Counted from the stretch's first letter, positions 26,423 through 34,595 are shown. The stretch: 44,660 nt of DNA from Deltaproteobacteria bacterium (GCA_021801125.1 JAJYYI010000033.1:1-44660); one strand, 5' to 3'. Notes: generated by a model not told the origin, from the letters alone. A program made the numbers and translations.

Positions 26423-26713
26423 ATGAGGGTTAATGGTAGGAGAACGGAAGTCCAGGGGGTCGTATACAGAGTCGCCTGCCAAAACCGCGGATGCGGACAT
26501 CAGTTCGAACTTCAGATCACACCGCAAAACGCGAGACTTTTGAGCGAAACAATGGCTTGCCCTCGATGTGGACGCAGAGGGGGGTTTCTAAAACCCGACG
26601 GGAGAATCGGCGACAAGCTTTTCGCCGCCCGTCTCTTCTTCAAGCTTGCTAATACTAGCTACTCTGGGGCTGGGTCAGCCGAAGAGGCGGATTCTGTGGC
26701 CGAGGTCTATTAA
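26423..26713 (+). CDS. Small zinc-ribbon protein, function unknown
   Basis: This 96-aa protein has an ATG preceded by GGGAGGG six to seven bases upstream, a good ribosome-binding site. Four cysteines are arranged as C19-x4-C24 and C46-x2-C49 (VACQNRGCGHQF and MACPRCGRRGG), the layout of a zinc ribbon. The C-terminal third is alpha-helical (KLFAARLFFKLANTSY). It stands alone between two minus-strand genes and is followed by a strong inverted repeat. Such short ribbons may bind nucleic acid or serve as protein adaptors; no specific role can be assigned. A minus-strand frame at 26168-26527 overlaps its start and is considered spurious. Confidence 0.7.
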   Translation: MRVNGRRTEVQGVVYRVACQNRGCGHQFELQITPQNARLLSETMACPRCGRRGGFLKPDGRIGDKLFAARLFFKLANTSYSGAGSAEEADSVAEVY

Positions 26714-26746
26714 GCCGGGGATCGCCAGACTCCCGTAGAGACCTCG

Positions 26747-26783
26747 CCAGACCGTCCTTGGCGCCATACCAAGGACGGTCTGG
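26747..26783. terminator. Perfect 15-bp inverted repeat, probable bidirectional transcription barrier
   Basis: CCAGACCGTCCTTGG at 26747-26761 is followed by a seven-base loop and the exact reverse complement at 26769-26783. It lies 33 bp after the zinc-ribbon stop and 39 bp beyond the GST stop, between convergent genes. No T-run follows on either strand, so it may work as a Rho-dependent end, an RNA 3' stabiliser or a protein-binding palindrome. Confidence 0.6.
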
Positions 26784-26822
26784 GAGACGCGGATTTGGCG
26801 GTGCAATACGCCCGGTCAGCTG

Positions 26823-27461
26823 TTAGGTCGGGGCAGGGGCCGAGACACCAGCCCCGCGCAGTTCCAGCACACTAGGGCGCTCAAGCAATCGGTTCAACCA
26901 GGCGGTGCCGTTCGGGCGGGTGGCGCTTATTTCAATCCCAAGGCCGTTCAAAAGCATCAATCGCGGTATAAAAGCGATATCGGCTACGGAAAATTCGTCA
27001 GCCAAAAAGTGGCGTCCTTGAAGCTGCCTATTCAAGTAGTCAAGAACCCGCTCAATCGCTTGCCGCAACCGCTGTACGCGGCTTGTGTCGCGCTCGACCT
27101 CCGGCTTGGCCAACTCCGCGATTAATTGGTCAACTTGAGGCGTGAAAGAGTTATCCGCAAAATCCTCGAACATCCGGCACAGCGCCCGAGTTGCACTCGA
27201 TTCGACGCGAGGTAATAGCGACGGGGTCGGATATTCGTCGTCGAGATATTCGTTGATGATCGTCGAGTCGTAAACGACCACATCGTCGTCCGTCAGCACA
27301 GGCACGCGGCCGTAAGGGTTAAGCCGCAAAAACTCCGCACGACGGTTTTCGCCGGCCGCCAAATCAACCATTACCAGCTCGTAGCTTAGCCCTTTTTCGG
27401 CTAAGGCTATTCTTACCTTCTGTCCGTAAGGACAGTCGCGAGCGTCATATAATTTGATCAT
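26823..27461 (-). CDS. Glutathione S-transferase family protein
   Basis: This 212-aa cytoplasmic protein has an N-terminal thioredoxin-like domain (MIKLYDARDCPYGQKVRIAL) with C10 at the glutaredoxin-like position, the glutathione-binding GRVPVLTDDDVVVYDSTII stretch with the usual cis-proline and the DS pair, and an all-helical C-terminal domain with DEFSVADIAFIPRL, the N-capping box of GSTs. The pattern resembles the stringent-starvation-protein-A and beta/omega-like branches. It sits 12 bp after rplI on the same strand and may be read through from the ribosomal operon. Substrate unknown. Confidence 0.9.
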   Translation of the reverse strand: MIKLYDARDCPYGQKVRIALAEKGLSYELVMVDLAAGENRRAEFLRLNPYGRVPVLTDDDVVVYDSTIINEYLDDEYPTPSLLPRVESSATRALCRMFEDFADNSFTPQVDQLIAELAKPEVERDTSRVQRLRQAIERVLDYLNRQLQGRHFLADEFSVADIAFIPRLMLLNGLGIEISATRPNGTAWLNRLLERPSVLELRGAGVSAPAPT

Positions 27462-27473
27462 TGCGAAGGCGCC

Positions 27474-27917
27474 TCACAGCGCCGCGACATTGAGCTTCAA
27501 GGTCGCTTCGACATCGGGATCGGTTTTCACCACCACGTTAAACTCGCCAAGCTGCTTAATCGGCTCGTGCAGTAGGATCCTCCGACGTTCGACCTCAAGG
27601 CCAAGCTCTCTAAGCGCTTTTTCGATATCGATATTAGTTACGGATCCGAAGAGTTTGCCCTCCTCGCCCGCGCGCACGGTGAGCGTCAGCGTTAGCGCCT
27701 CAATTTTCTCTTTGAGCTGAAGCGCGAGCTGCTTCTTCGCTTCGCGCCGACGCATCGCAATACGCTTTTCATGCTCGAAGGCGCGCAGGTTCTTCAAATT
27801 CGCCTCGACCGCAAGCCCGCGCGGCAACAAGAAATTGCGCGCGAACCCGTTCTTGACGGTTACCACGTCGCCAGGCCGTCCAAGATTGGCCACGTCTTCG
27901 CGCAGTATCACCTCCAT
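27474..27917 (-). CDS. rplI: 50S ribosomal protein L9
   Basis: This 147-aa protein matches bL9 in length and layout. The N-terminal RNA-binding domain has MEVILREDVANLGRPGDVVT and the KNGFARNFLLPRGLA signature. The long connecting helix (HEKRIAMRRREAKKQLALQL) follows, and the C-terminal domain has GKLFGSVTNIDIEKAL. It is the last gene of the rpsF-ssb-rpsR-rplI set, 108 bp after rpsR. Confidence 0.98.
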   Translation of the reverse strand: MEVILREDVANLGRPGDVVTVKNGFARNFLLPRGLAVEANLKNLRAFEHEKRIAMRRREAKKQLALQLKEKIEALTLTLTVRAGEEGKLFGSVTNIDIEKALRELGLEVERRRILLHEPIKQLGEFNVVVKTDPDVEATLKLNVAAL

Positions 27918-28025
27918 CGCATCACCTTATCCGTTCGCGCGCATTAGATTTGGTTTTGCAGGCGCGCGATGAAAAGTCCGGGGTTGTCAAAGCTCGTTTC
28001 CTCACCGCATCGGCCCATTACGCGG

Positions 28026-28376
28026 TCAGATCCCGAGCCTGGTGTACGGCAAGAGCGCCAAGATGCGTGCACGCTTAATCGCGATAGCAAGCTGGCGTTG
28101 ATGTTTGGCGCAGTTCCCGCTGGTTCGGCTCGGAACGATTTTTCCCCCTTCGGTTATAAAGCTTTCCAGGATGCGTACGTCTTTATAATCCGCTTTGAGC
28201 GTTTTATCGGCGCAAAACCGGCACACCTTGCGCCGAAAGCCCGGGCGGCGTCGCGGAGCGAGCCGCTCGCCGCCACGCCCTTCGGGCGCTGATCGCTCAG
28301 ATTCCGGTGGTCGAGTCCTGCCGCCGCTCGGGGCCTGCGGAGCCCTTGTCTCTGATGTCTCTTCGCTGGTTGCCAT
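28026..28376 (-). CDS. rpsR: 30S ribosomal protein S18
   Basis: This 116-aa protein carries the bS18 core ([59 protein letters not shown]). The CRFC pair plus the NCAKH cysteine and histidine is the zinc-binding (C+) form. About 45 residues rich in Pro, Arg, Glu and Ser precede the core, longer than the 75-aa enterobacterial protein but seen in other phyla. An AAAGG site lies five bases before the ATG. S18 pairs with S6, encoded upstream, on the 30S platform. Confidence 0.97.
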   Translation of the reverse strand: MATSEETSETRAPQAPSGGRTRPPESERSAPEGRGGERLAPRRRPGFRRKVCRFCADKTLKADYKDVRILESFITEGGKIVPSRTSGNCAKHQRQLAIAIKRARILALLPYTRLGI

Positions 28377-28421
28377 GCTACCTTTGCGCTTCTTTCAAGG
28401 TTGGAATTGTACTCTCCTTCC

Positions 28422-28802
28422 CTAAAGTATCTTCGAGCCCAAACCGCTCGAAGCCTGATTGGCGCCCGCGCGCCCGACGGCTTGGCTTTCCTCGGCACCA
28501 CATGCTGGGGAACCGGCTACGACTTGGCTGGCCATCACGGTAAAACTGACCTCGCTCAAACCGACGACCGAATTGCGCCGCCTCGCCGTGAGCTCACCTG
28601 ATATCCGCACTTCGGACCCGGCCGCAAGCTTACGCTCCAGTTCACGCCCGCTGTCGCCGAGGACGAGAACCTCAATCTCAAGCTTCTGGTTGACTTTGCC
28701 GCAATCGACCGGGAAGCGAAGCAACAACTGGCCGCTCGGCGTCGCGCGCAGTTCGGGCTCGCGCACGACGCGACCGCACAGCTCAATTTTGTTCCACCCC
28801 AC
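28422..28802 (-). CDS. OB-fold single-stranded DNA-binding protein, SSB/PriB-like
   Basis: This 126-aa OB-fold protein occupies the position of ssb (or enterobacterial priB) between rpsF and rpsR. The N-terminus MGWNKIELCGRVVREPELRA and SGQLLLRFPVDCGKVNQKLE are SSB-like strands, and the GSEVRISGELTARRR segment corresponds to the last OB strand region. The usual acidic C-terminal tail ending DDDIPF, which recruits partner proteins, is absent; the protein ends SSGLGSKIL. It overlaps rpsF by 20 bp. It could be a divergent SSB, with the main SSB encoded elsewhere, or an independent PriB-type derivative. Confidence 0.85.
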   Translation of the reverse strand: MGWNKIELCGRVVREPELRATPSGQLLLRFPVDCGKVNQKLEIEVLVLGDSGRELERKLAAGSEVRISGELTARRRNSVVGLSEVSFTVMASQVVAGSPACGAEESQAVGRAGANQASSGLGSKIL

Positions 28803-29256
28803 TCTCGTTCGCCACCGAAGATTCTTGCTCCCGCGGCTGCGCCTCGGCTTCAGACGCTGGCGGTTGGCTCTCGTCTCTGGCGACGGCGGCAGTTTCGGCC
28901 GCGCTCTGCGCCTGAGCCGCCTCGGTCTGCCGTGCTTGGGCCTGCTCCTTCAGCTTGGCCAAATCCGGGCTCGTGTCCGTCACTACCGAGAGAAAGCGCA
29001 AAACCGCATCGCTCAACTTAAGATTACGCTCGAGCTCGTTGACCGTGGCCGCTGACGCCACGTAATCAAGGCGGAAGTATTGCCCGCGATGCTCGCGGCG
29101 AATGCGGTAAGCCATCTCGCGGGTTCCCCACTCCTCGGTGAGGAGCAGTTGACCGCCATCGGTGGCCACCACGCTTTCGAACCGCTTCAGGGCTTCTTTA
29201 AGCGGAGCTTCAATAAGGTCGGGACGAAGTACAATTATAGTCTCGTAACGCCGCAC
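28783..29256 (-). CDS. rpsF: 30S ribosomal protein S6
   Basis: The bS6 core starts RRYETIIVLRPDLIEAPLKE and includes GTREMAYRIRREHRGQYFRL and NELERNLKLSDAVLRFLSV. A Glu/Gln/Ala-rich tail of about 55 residues follows, a common extension. I prefer the GTG at 29256, where AAGGAG lies about 11 bases upstream. The longer frame begins at GTG 29268, where the AAGGAG overlaps the start codon and leaves no spacing. S6 binds S18 and in several phyla the S6:S18 complex regulates this operon through a leader RNA. Confidence 0.96.
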   Translation of the reverse strand: MRRYETIIVLRPDLIEAPLKEALKRFESVVATDGGQLLLTEEWGTREMAYRIRREHRGQYFRLDYVASAATVNELERNLKLSDAVLRFLSVVTDTSPDLAKLKEQAQARQTEAAQAQSAAETAAVARDESQPPASEAEAQPREQESSVANESGVEQN

Positions 29257-29596
29257 GCGTCTCGCCACTCCTTATGGATCGTGTTGCCGAGCCCATTTTC
29301 TGGGCAAGGGGGTCGAGCGTCTCTACTCTAACAGCTTTTCGTTCTCCTAGGAAGGCGCATGAGCGCAGTTTCCGCTCATGCGCCGTAATCCGCCGCGCGA
29401 ATGCCGCCGCCCACCCGGTTAGCAACCATAAGACACCGGGAAACCGCCTGGCTCCCATGCTCAGACGCGCCCGCTCGGAATCCCTGCCCCGGAAGAAGGC
29501 GTTCTAGAAGGCCGCTACGCCACACTGCGCGAGACCCCAAACAGCACATTGCCCCGCCTTGGGCGACGCGGGCTTGCCGGCGTTAGCTAGGGGTAT
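29257..29596. promoter_or_regulatory. Leader/promoter region of the rpsF operon with two hairpins
   Basis: This 340-bp region between the Fe-S carrier gene and rpsF, both on the minus strand, should carry the ribosomal-operon promoter and leader. GGCGCATGAGCG (29354-29365) pairs perfectly with CGCTCATGCGCC (29373-29384) across seven bases. Closer to rpsF, GCCCA and TGGGC (29291-29305) enclose a five-base loop. The larger hairpin could end the upstream transcript, though no T-run follows. Either could take part in autoregulation by S6:S18. No clear -35/-10 pair was recognised. Confidence 0.5.
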
Positions 29597-29989
29597 CTAT
29601 ACGGTGAAGGAAGATCCGCACCCGCACGTCCGGCTCGCTCGCGGGTTGTCGAACTTGAAGCCGGCGCCATGCAATCCTTCGACAAAGTCCAGCGTCACGC
29701 CCGCCAGGTACGGCAGCGAAAGCTCATCCACCAGTACTTTAAGGCCGTCAAACGCCACAACCGTGTCGGTTTCGTTCTGAGTTGTGTCAAAGTTAAGCGA
29801 ATATTGAAAACCCGAGCATCCGCCGCCGGCGACTGCGACCCGCAGCGCTACCTCCGGGCCGCCTCCCTCTTTGTCGCGCATGCGCTTGGCCATCTCCAGC
29901 GCCTTCGGGGTCAGATGAATCAGCGCTTGCGCGCGCGGCGCCGCCTCGGACTGGGATTTTGGGGCCAAACCGCTAATCTCGTCGACCAT
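29597..29989 (-). CDS. A-type iron-sulfur carrier protein (HesB/IscA/ErpA family)
   Basis: This 130-aa protein has the three family cysteines, one in GGGCSGFQYSL and two in the C-terminal TCGCGSSF motif, which hold an iron-sulfur cluster for delivery to target enzymes. The start is placed at the ATG at 29989 because GGAGG lies nine bases upstream; a longer frame to 30043 adds 18 residues unlike the family. LTPKALEMAKRMRDKEG and FDGLKVLVDELSLPYLAGVT complete the fold. An N-terminal extension of about 25 residues precedes the core. The Fe-S enzymes QueG and LutB encoded nearby are possible clients. Confidence 0.95.
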   Translation of the reverse strand: MVDEISGLAPKSQSEAAPRAQALIHLTPKALEMAKRMRDKEGGGPEVALRVAVAGGGCSGFQYSLNFDTTQNETDTVVAFDGLKVLVDELSLPYLAGVTLDFVEGLHGAGFKFDNPRASRTCGCGSSFTV

Positions 29990-30391
29990 CAAAATTTGCC
30001 TCCAGCACTTCGCTCGAATTAAACCGGTGTTCTCTTTCACCATAGCGCCACCCCTGATTTCGCGTCAAGGCGCCTACCCGCCACAATGGCCGACGCTTGC
30101 ACGGTCGACCCTCGGCGCGACCCTCTGGAAGGCTATTGAGCAAGATAAGAATCGTGGCGATAGCACCATGCTTGACGCCCGAACCTTCGTGGCCGAAAGC
30201 CCGCAATGGCTCGGGAAATTGCACGGCGGACTCTTAGATCACTACGGCCTTTGCCGCAGGGCTGGCCGCCGAGATTCAAGCGGTCAGCGGGGGAAAACCG
30301 CCCCCACTCTGGAAAATAAGAAGGAACAGCGATAGCAAAGACTAAGGCGCGCAAGATATCCGTCTTTTGCGCAGGTTGATCGAGGACGCCA
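29990..30391. other. Divergent intergenic region between Fe-S carrier gene and queG
   Basis: These 402 bp hold no convincing gene. A GGGGG (30289-30293) / CCCCC (30301-30305) hairpin with a seven-base loop is visible. The region must contain the two divergent promoters, but I cannot point to clear elements. Confidence 0.4.
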
Positions 30392-31525
30392 TTGGTCGAT
30401 TTAAAAGAGCGCTTGAGCGCTGCGGCGGTCGAGCAGGGTTTCGTTCTTGTCGGCTTCGCCTCGCTGCGTCCGCTTGACCGAGGTCGATTCTTCTCCGACT
30501 GGCTTGCGGGCGGCAGGCATGGCGAAATGAGCTACCTTGCTCTGGAGCCGCAGCGTCGGCTGGACCCGCGCTTCTTGGACCCCCGCCTGCGCTCGGTCAT
30601 CAGCCTGGGTTACCCGTATCAGGCACCGCCACGCCCCTCGCGGGTTAGCTGGCGCGAGGAGCTGCGCGGACGCGTCGCGGCCTACGCGCTTGGCGAAGAT
30701 TATCACCGTTATGTTCTAGCCAAGGCGCGGCGGGTCGGCGAAGTCTTGAATGCGCTGCGGCCGCGGGCACTCACGCGCGCCTATGTCGACACCGGACCGG
30801 TTTTCGAGCGCGAATGGGCGCTTAAGGCGAGCATTGGCTGGATTGGCAAAAACACCAATTTGCTGAATCGCCGCTACGGCTCTTATTTTTTCTTGGCCGA
30901 GATCTTCACCGACGTTGACTTCGGGGCGGACAGCCCGCCCTACGGTGCGCATTGCGGGCGATGCAGGCAATGCCTTGAGCTTTGTCCGACCGGAGCGCTC
31001 GAAGGCAGCTACGTCATGGACGCGCGGCTATGCATCTCCTACCTGACAATCGAGCTGCGCGGTCCGATACCACTGCCGCTGCGAACCAAGCTGGGCAATT
31101 GGATCTTCGGCTGCGATATCTGCCAAGAGGTTTGCCCGTGGAACAGCGAGGCTCAGAGTCAACCCGACGAGCGCCTGACGCCATATTTGCCCGAGTTGCT
31201 GGCGCTGGACCAGGCTCAGTTCAGCAAGCGCTTTTCGCGCAGCGCGATCAAGCGGGCCAAGCGGCGCGGCCTTCTTCGCAACGCGGCAGTGGCTCTCGGT
31301 AATTCCGGAAATCCGCGCGCCGTGGCGCCGCTCGCCGCATGCCTTGAGCGCGAGCCGGAGCCTCTGGTGCGCGCGCACGCGGCCTGGGCCCTCGGACATT
31401 TGGGAGGAGGCGTAAGCCGACGGACGCTCGAACGGCGCCGGAAATCCGAACCCGATCCGACGGTGGCGAATGAGATAGCTTTGGCGCTGGCGCGCGGTAG
31501 CGCGCCCGAGTGCGAGGCGGTATAG
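30392..31525 (+). CDS. queG: Epoxyqueuosine reductase
   Basis: This 377-aa cobalamin- and Fe-S-dependent enzyme makes queuosine from epoxyqueuosine in tRNA, the last step of Q biosynthesis. The TTG at 30392 is the only start available after an in-frame TGA at 30377. The catalytic acid is D133 in YVDTGPVFER. Two [4Fe-4S] clusters are bound by CGRCRQCLELCPTGAL (C188, C191, C194, C198) together with C214 and CDICQEVCPWN (C241, C244, C248). The C-terminal HEAT-like repeat (GNPRAVAPLAACLE, ALGHLGGG) contacts tRNA in this family. It lies 31 bp before lutB. Confidence 0.97.
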   Translation: MVDLKERLSAAAVEQGFVLVGFASLRPLDRGRFFSDWLAGGRHGEMSYLALEPQRRLDPRFLDPRLRSVISLGYPYQAPPRPSRVSWREELRGRVAAYALGEDYHRYVLAKARRVGEVLNALRPRALTRAYVDTGPVFEREWALKASIGWIGKNTNLLNRRYGSYFFLAEIFTDVDFGADSPPYGAHCGRCRQCLELCPTGALEGSYVMDARLCISYLTIELRGPIPLPLRTKLGNWIFGCDICQEVCPWNSEAQSQPDERLTPYLPELLALDQAQFSKRFSRSAIKRAKRRGLLRNAAVALGNSGNPRAVAPLAACLEREPEPLVRAHAAWALGHLGGGVSRRTLERRRKSEPDPTVANEIALALARGSAPECEAV

Positions 31526-31556
31526 AATGTCCTAATAGGGGCTTTCGGGGGAATTC

Positions 31557-33083
31557 ATGATGCGGCCGCCTGAGGCAGAGAGCTTTTTCGCGGACAGCCG
31601 CAAAGCGGTCGGCGATACCGACCTGCGGCGAAAGCTCGAAGGCGCCGTCGGGCGCCATCTCGAGCAGGTCGAGATCGTGGCCGGAGCGTTTCCCCAATAC
31701 GAGCAGGAAAAGGTCGCGGCGCGACGGATCAAGGAAGAAGCGATAAGCCGGCTGCCCGAACTGCTCGAACAACTACGCCGCAATCTTGAAGCCAAGGGCG
31801 CGCGCGTCTTCTTTGCCGGCGACGCCGCCGAGGCGCGCAATTACATCGTCGATTTGGGCCGAAAAAACGCCGTCAAGCTCGCAGTGAAGGGCAAGTCGAT
31901 GGCCACCGAGGAGATCGAACTCAACCACGCGCTCCAAGGCGCGGGAATCGAAGTGGTCGAGACCGACCTCGGCGAGTATATCGTTCAGCTGCGCGGCGAG
32001 CGTCCATCGCACATCATCACCCCGGCTATTCATTTGTCCAAAGAGGACGTCGGCAAGCTCTTCGAACAAAAGCTTGCCGCTCCGTACACCAACGTGCCGG
32101 AGGAGTTGACCGTGGTTGCGCGGGCGCGGTTGCGCGAGAAGTTTCTCGCCGCCGACATGGGCGTTGTCGGCGCCAACTTCGCCGTCGCCGAGACCGGCTC
32201 TATCGTGCTCGTGGAAAACGAAGGCAACGGCCGGCTGACAACCTCGCTGCCCGAGGTAGTGGTCGCGGTGATGGGGATCGAGAAAGTCATCCCACGAGCG
32301 AGCGACCTGAGCCACTTCATGGAAATTCTGGGGCGCACCGCGACCGGCCAAAAGCTCACCACGTACGTGAATTTCGTCAACGGCGTGCGCCGCGCGGGCG
32401 AGCTTGACGGACCTCGCGAGCTGCACGTGGTCATCCTCGACAACGGTCGCAGTCAGATGCTGGCCGACCCGGTGCTGCGCGAGGCGCTGTACTGTCTGCG
32501 CTGCGGCGCTTGTCTCAACGTATGCCCGGTGTTCCGAAGAATCGGCGGTCACGCGTACGGCACGACTTATCCGGGCCCGATCGGCTCGATCATCAGCCCG
32601 TCGCTCGTCCACGAGGGCCAGGCAGGCCACCTCGCCTTCGCTTCGACGCTTTGCGGCGCGTGCAAGGACATCTGTCCGGTGAAGATCGACATTCCGCGCA
32701 TCCTGCTTCATTTGCGCTGGCGCGCGACCGAGGGCGATATTGCCGTAAAATGGCCGCAGGCGGCGCACCGCGTTCGTACCGGTGCCAAGCTTACCGCGCG
32801 GCTTTTCGCCGCGCCGTCCTTGATGCGGGCGCTAAGCCGCGCCGCCAGCGTCCTTCTGCGGCCGTTTGCGCGCGACGGTTACCTCAGCTGGCTGCCGCCG
32901 CCTTTCAATGGCTGGACGCAAAGCCGCGATTTTCCGCTTTTCGGCGGCACGGGCAACAGAGTGGCGGGCGCTAAGTCGGCACCTGTCGAAGCGGGCAACA
33001 CGGGCTCAGGGCCTACTGGGTCGCGCGATGCTGGTCAGCGCCATGACCCTGAGGCTCACGAGACCGAGCAGGCGCACCAATGA
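31557..33083 (+). CDS. lutB: L-lactate oxidation iron-sulfur protein LutB-like (LldF)
   Basis: This 508-aa protein has an N-terminal LUD domain (about 60-290, with AVKGKSMATEEIELNHAL, GVVGANFAVAETGSIVLVEN) followed by a bis-[4Fe-4S] ferredoxin module (LRCGACLNVCPVFRRIGG and LCGACKDICPVKIDIPRIL) and a LutB-type C-terminal region. In Bacillus LutABC oxidises L-lactate to pyruvate; LutB carries the electrons. The last 40 residues are Gly/Ala/Thr-rich and unlike the family core, probably a disordered tail. Its stop overlaps the lutC start by 4 bp. The gene order here is lutB-lutC-lutA, not lutABC. Confidence 0.93.
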   Translation: MMRPPEAESFFADSRKAVGDTDLRRKLEGAVGRHLEQVEIVAGAFPQYEQEKVAARRIKEEAISRLPELLEQLRRNLEAKGARVFFAGDAAEARNYIVDLGRKNAVKLAVKGKSMATEEIELNHALQGAGIEVVETDLGEYIVQLRGERPSHIITPAIHLSKEDVGKLFEQKLAAPYTNVPEELTVVARARLREKFLAADMGVVGANFAVAETGSIVLVENEGNGRLTTSLPEVVVAVMGIEKVIPRASDLSHFMEILGRTATGQKLTTYVNFVNGVRRAGELDGPRELHVVILDNGRSQMLADPVLREALYCLRCGACLNVCPVFRRIGGHAYGTTYPGPIGSIISPSLVHEGQAGHLAFASTLCGACKDICPVKIDIPRILLHLRWRATEGDIAVKWPQAAHRVRTGAKLTARLFAAPSLMRALSRAASVLLRPFARDGYLSWLPPPFNGWTQSRDFPLFGGTGNRVAGAKSAPVEAGNTGSGPTGSRDAGQRHDPEAHETEQAHQ

Positions 33084-33781
33084 GCGATTTCGCGGCCGCG
33101 ACCAACCTGATGCGCGCCGCCCTGAAACGGGCTGGGGCCGCGCAAAACGGCCATGGCGAAACGCAACCCCAGGCCGTCGCAACTCCCCCTGCTCCGACAG
33201 CCTCGCGCGAGGAAATGAGCGCGCATTTCGTGCGCGAACTCAAGGAACTGGGCGGGAAGGCTGTCGTGGTCGATTCGCCGCAAGCGGCGATCGACGCGAT
33301 CGTGGAATTTGCCCGCGTGTTCGAGGTCAAATCGGCCGCGATAGGCGAAGGCGCCAGGACCGACCTTCAACCTCTTAGCGAGGCGCTGGGGCGCAACGGC
33401 GTCGCCGTCTTCAGCGTGGCTCAAGCGCCCGAGGAAAAGCGCGCGGAGTTGCGCGCAAGGGTTGCAAGCGCCGACGCAGGCGTCGTTGAGGCGGATTTCG
33501 GCGTGGCCGCCAGCGGCACGCTGGTCTTCGTTCCCACGCCGGCGCGACCGCGCTCGCTCTCCTTGGTGCCGCCGGTCAATATCGTTCTCCTGCGCACGGA
33601 TTATCTCTTGCCGAACCTCGCCGCCCTGATGTCGGCGCTCGGCGTGGACGCGATGCGTGACAATCCAGTAGCGTTTGTCACCGGGCCCAGCCGCACCGCG
33701 GATATCGAAAAGCGCCTCGTCAGAGGCGTTCACGGCCCCAAGACGCTGTACGCGGTGCTAGTTCGATCGGGGCGGGATTGA
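33080..33781 (+). CDS. lutC: L-lactate oxidation LUD-domain protein LutC-like
   Basis: This 233-aa LUD-domain protein completes the three-part lactate-oxidation complex. It shows VVDSPQAAIDAIVEFARVFE, a VVEADFGVAASGTLVFVPTP stretch matching the LUD active region (VGxTxadfaIAeTGTL in relatives), and a C-terminal VTGPSRTADIEKRLVRGVHG, followed by PKTLYAVLV, the typical LutC end. An N-terminal 45 residues are poorly conserved in kind. The ATG lies within the lutB stop (ATGA), so translation is coupled. Confidence 0.93.
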   Translation: MSDFAAATNLMRAALKRAGAAQNGHGETQPQAVATPPAPTASREEMSAHFVRELKELGGKAVVVDSPQAAIDAIVEFARVFEVKSAAIGEGARTDLQPLSEALGRNGVAVFSVAQAPEEKRAELRARVASADAGVVEADFGVAASGTLVFVPTPARPRSLSLVPPVNIVLLRTDYLLPNLAALMSALGVDAMRDNPVAFVTGPSRTADIEKRLVRGVHGPKTLYAVLVRSGRD

Positions 33782-33872
33782 AAGACGAAGCGTCGTCGCG
33801 CAGAGCGCATTCCACACTCGAAGCGGGTGGTCCGAGCAATGCGTGCCACGCTTGCTGATGAGAGAAAACGCG

Positions 33873-34595
33873 ATGGCTGAAATACAGTTGTTCGCCGGCT
33901 GTCTGGCGCAGACATTTTTTCCCCAGGCCGGCGAAGCGGTACAGCTGGTTCTGGGTCGCCTTGGCTTAAAAGTACGGCGGATCAACGATGCCTTTTGCTG
34001 CGGGCAGATGGCGTTCAACGACGGCCTGCGAAAGGAAGCGACGACGCTGGCGCGCCGCCTGCTCGGCGCGGTAGACCCGGCGCTGCCGGTCGTGTTGCCC
34101 TCCGGCTCTTGCACCGCGATGATCCGCGTATTCTATAGCGACCTGCTTTGCGGCCAACCGGAGCTTGCGCAAATGGCGCAACGGATTCGGCCGCAGGTTT
34201 TCGAGTTCTCCGAGTATCTGACGCAAGTCCTCAAGGTAACGGACGTCGGCGCGCGCTTCGAGAGCACGGTCGCGTACCACCCGTCATGCCATTTGACGCG
34301 CGAATTGCGCGTTACCAACGGTCCTCTGGATTTGCTCAAGTCCGTGCGCGGACTTTCGCTTCGCGAATTCGAGAAGAGCGAAGAATGTTGCGGGTTCGGC
34401 GGTTTGTTCTCCGTCAAGTTTCCGCATATATCGGCCGCGATGCTCGAAGACAAGATAGCCAGAGTCAGCGCCAGCGGTGCGAAAACCCTGGTGTCATGCG
34501 ATCTGGGCTGCCTCATGCATATCGGCGGCGGACTCCATCGCCGGCGCCTGGGGATCGAAACCCGCCATCTAGCTGAGGTGCTCGCCGGCAGATAA
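33873..34595 (+). CDS. lutA: L-lactate oxidation CCG-domain protein LutA-like (LldE)
   Basis: This 240-aa protein has two cysteine-rich CCG-type domains, as in LutA/YkgE and the C-subunits of glycolate oxidase and heterodisulfide reductase. The first has FAGCLAQTFFPQAG with INDAFCCGQMAFNDG; the second has AYHPSCHLTRELRV with SEECCGFGGLFSVKFP. These ligate Fe-S clusters. The ATG at 33873 places the first beta-strand (AEIQLFAGC) at the family position; in-frame GTG 33843 and ATG 33858 are alternatives. It lies about 90 bp after lutC and closes the lactate set. Confidence 0.93.
   Translation: MAEIQLFAGCLAQTFFPQAGEAVQLVLGRLGLKVRRINDAFCCGQMAFNDGLRKEATTLARRLLGAVDPALPVVLPSGSCTAMIRVFYSDLLCGQPELAQMAQRIRPQVFEFSEYLTQVLKVTDVGARFESTVAYHPSCHLTRELRVTNGPLDLLKSVRGLSLREFEKSEECCGFGGLFSVKFPHISAAMLEDKIARVSASGAKTLVSCDLGCLMHIGGGLHRRRLGIETRHLAEVLAGR

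Noticed and set aside
26168-26527. 119-aa minus-strand frame in the gene-poor region
   Set aside because: It overlaps the start of the zinc-ribbon gene, which has a better ribosome-binding site and a cysteine motif; no family pattern seen.
31773-32768. 331-aa minus-strand open frame
   Set aside because: Antisense to lutB, which has all its Fe-S motifs; it is a codon-phase shadow with no recognisable domain.
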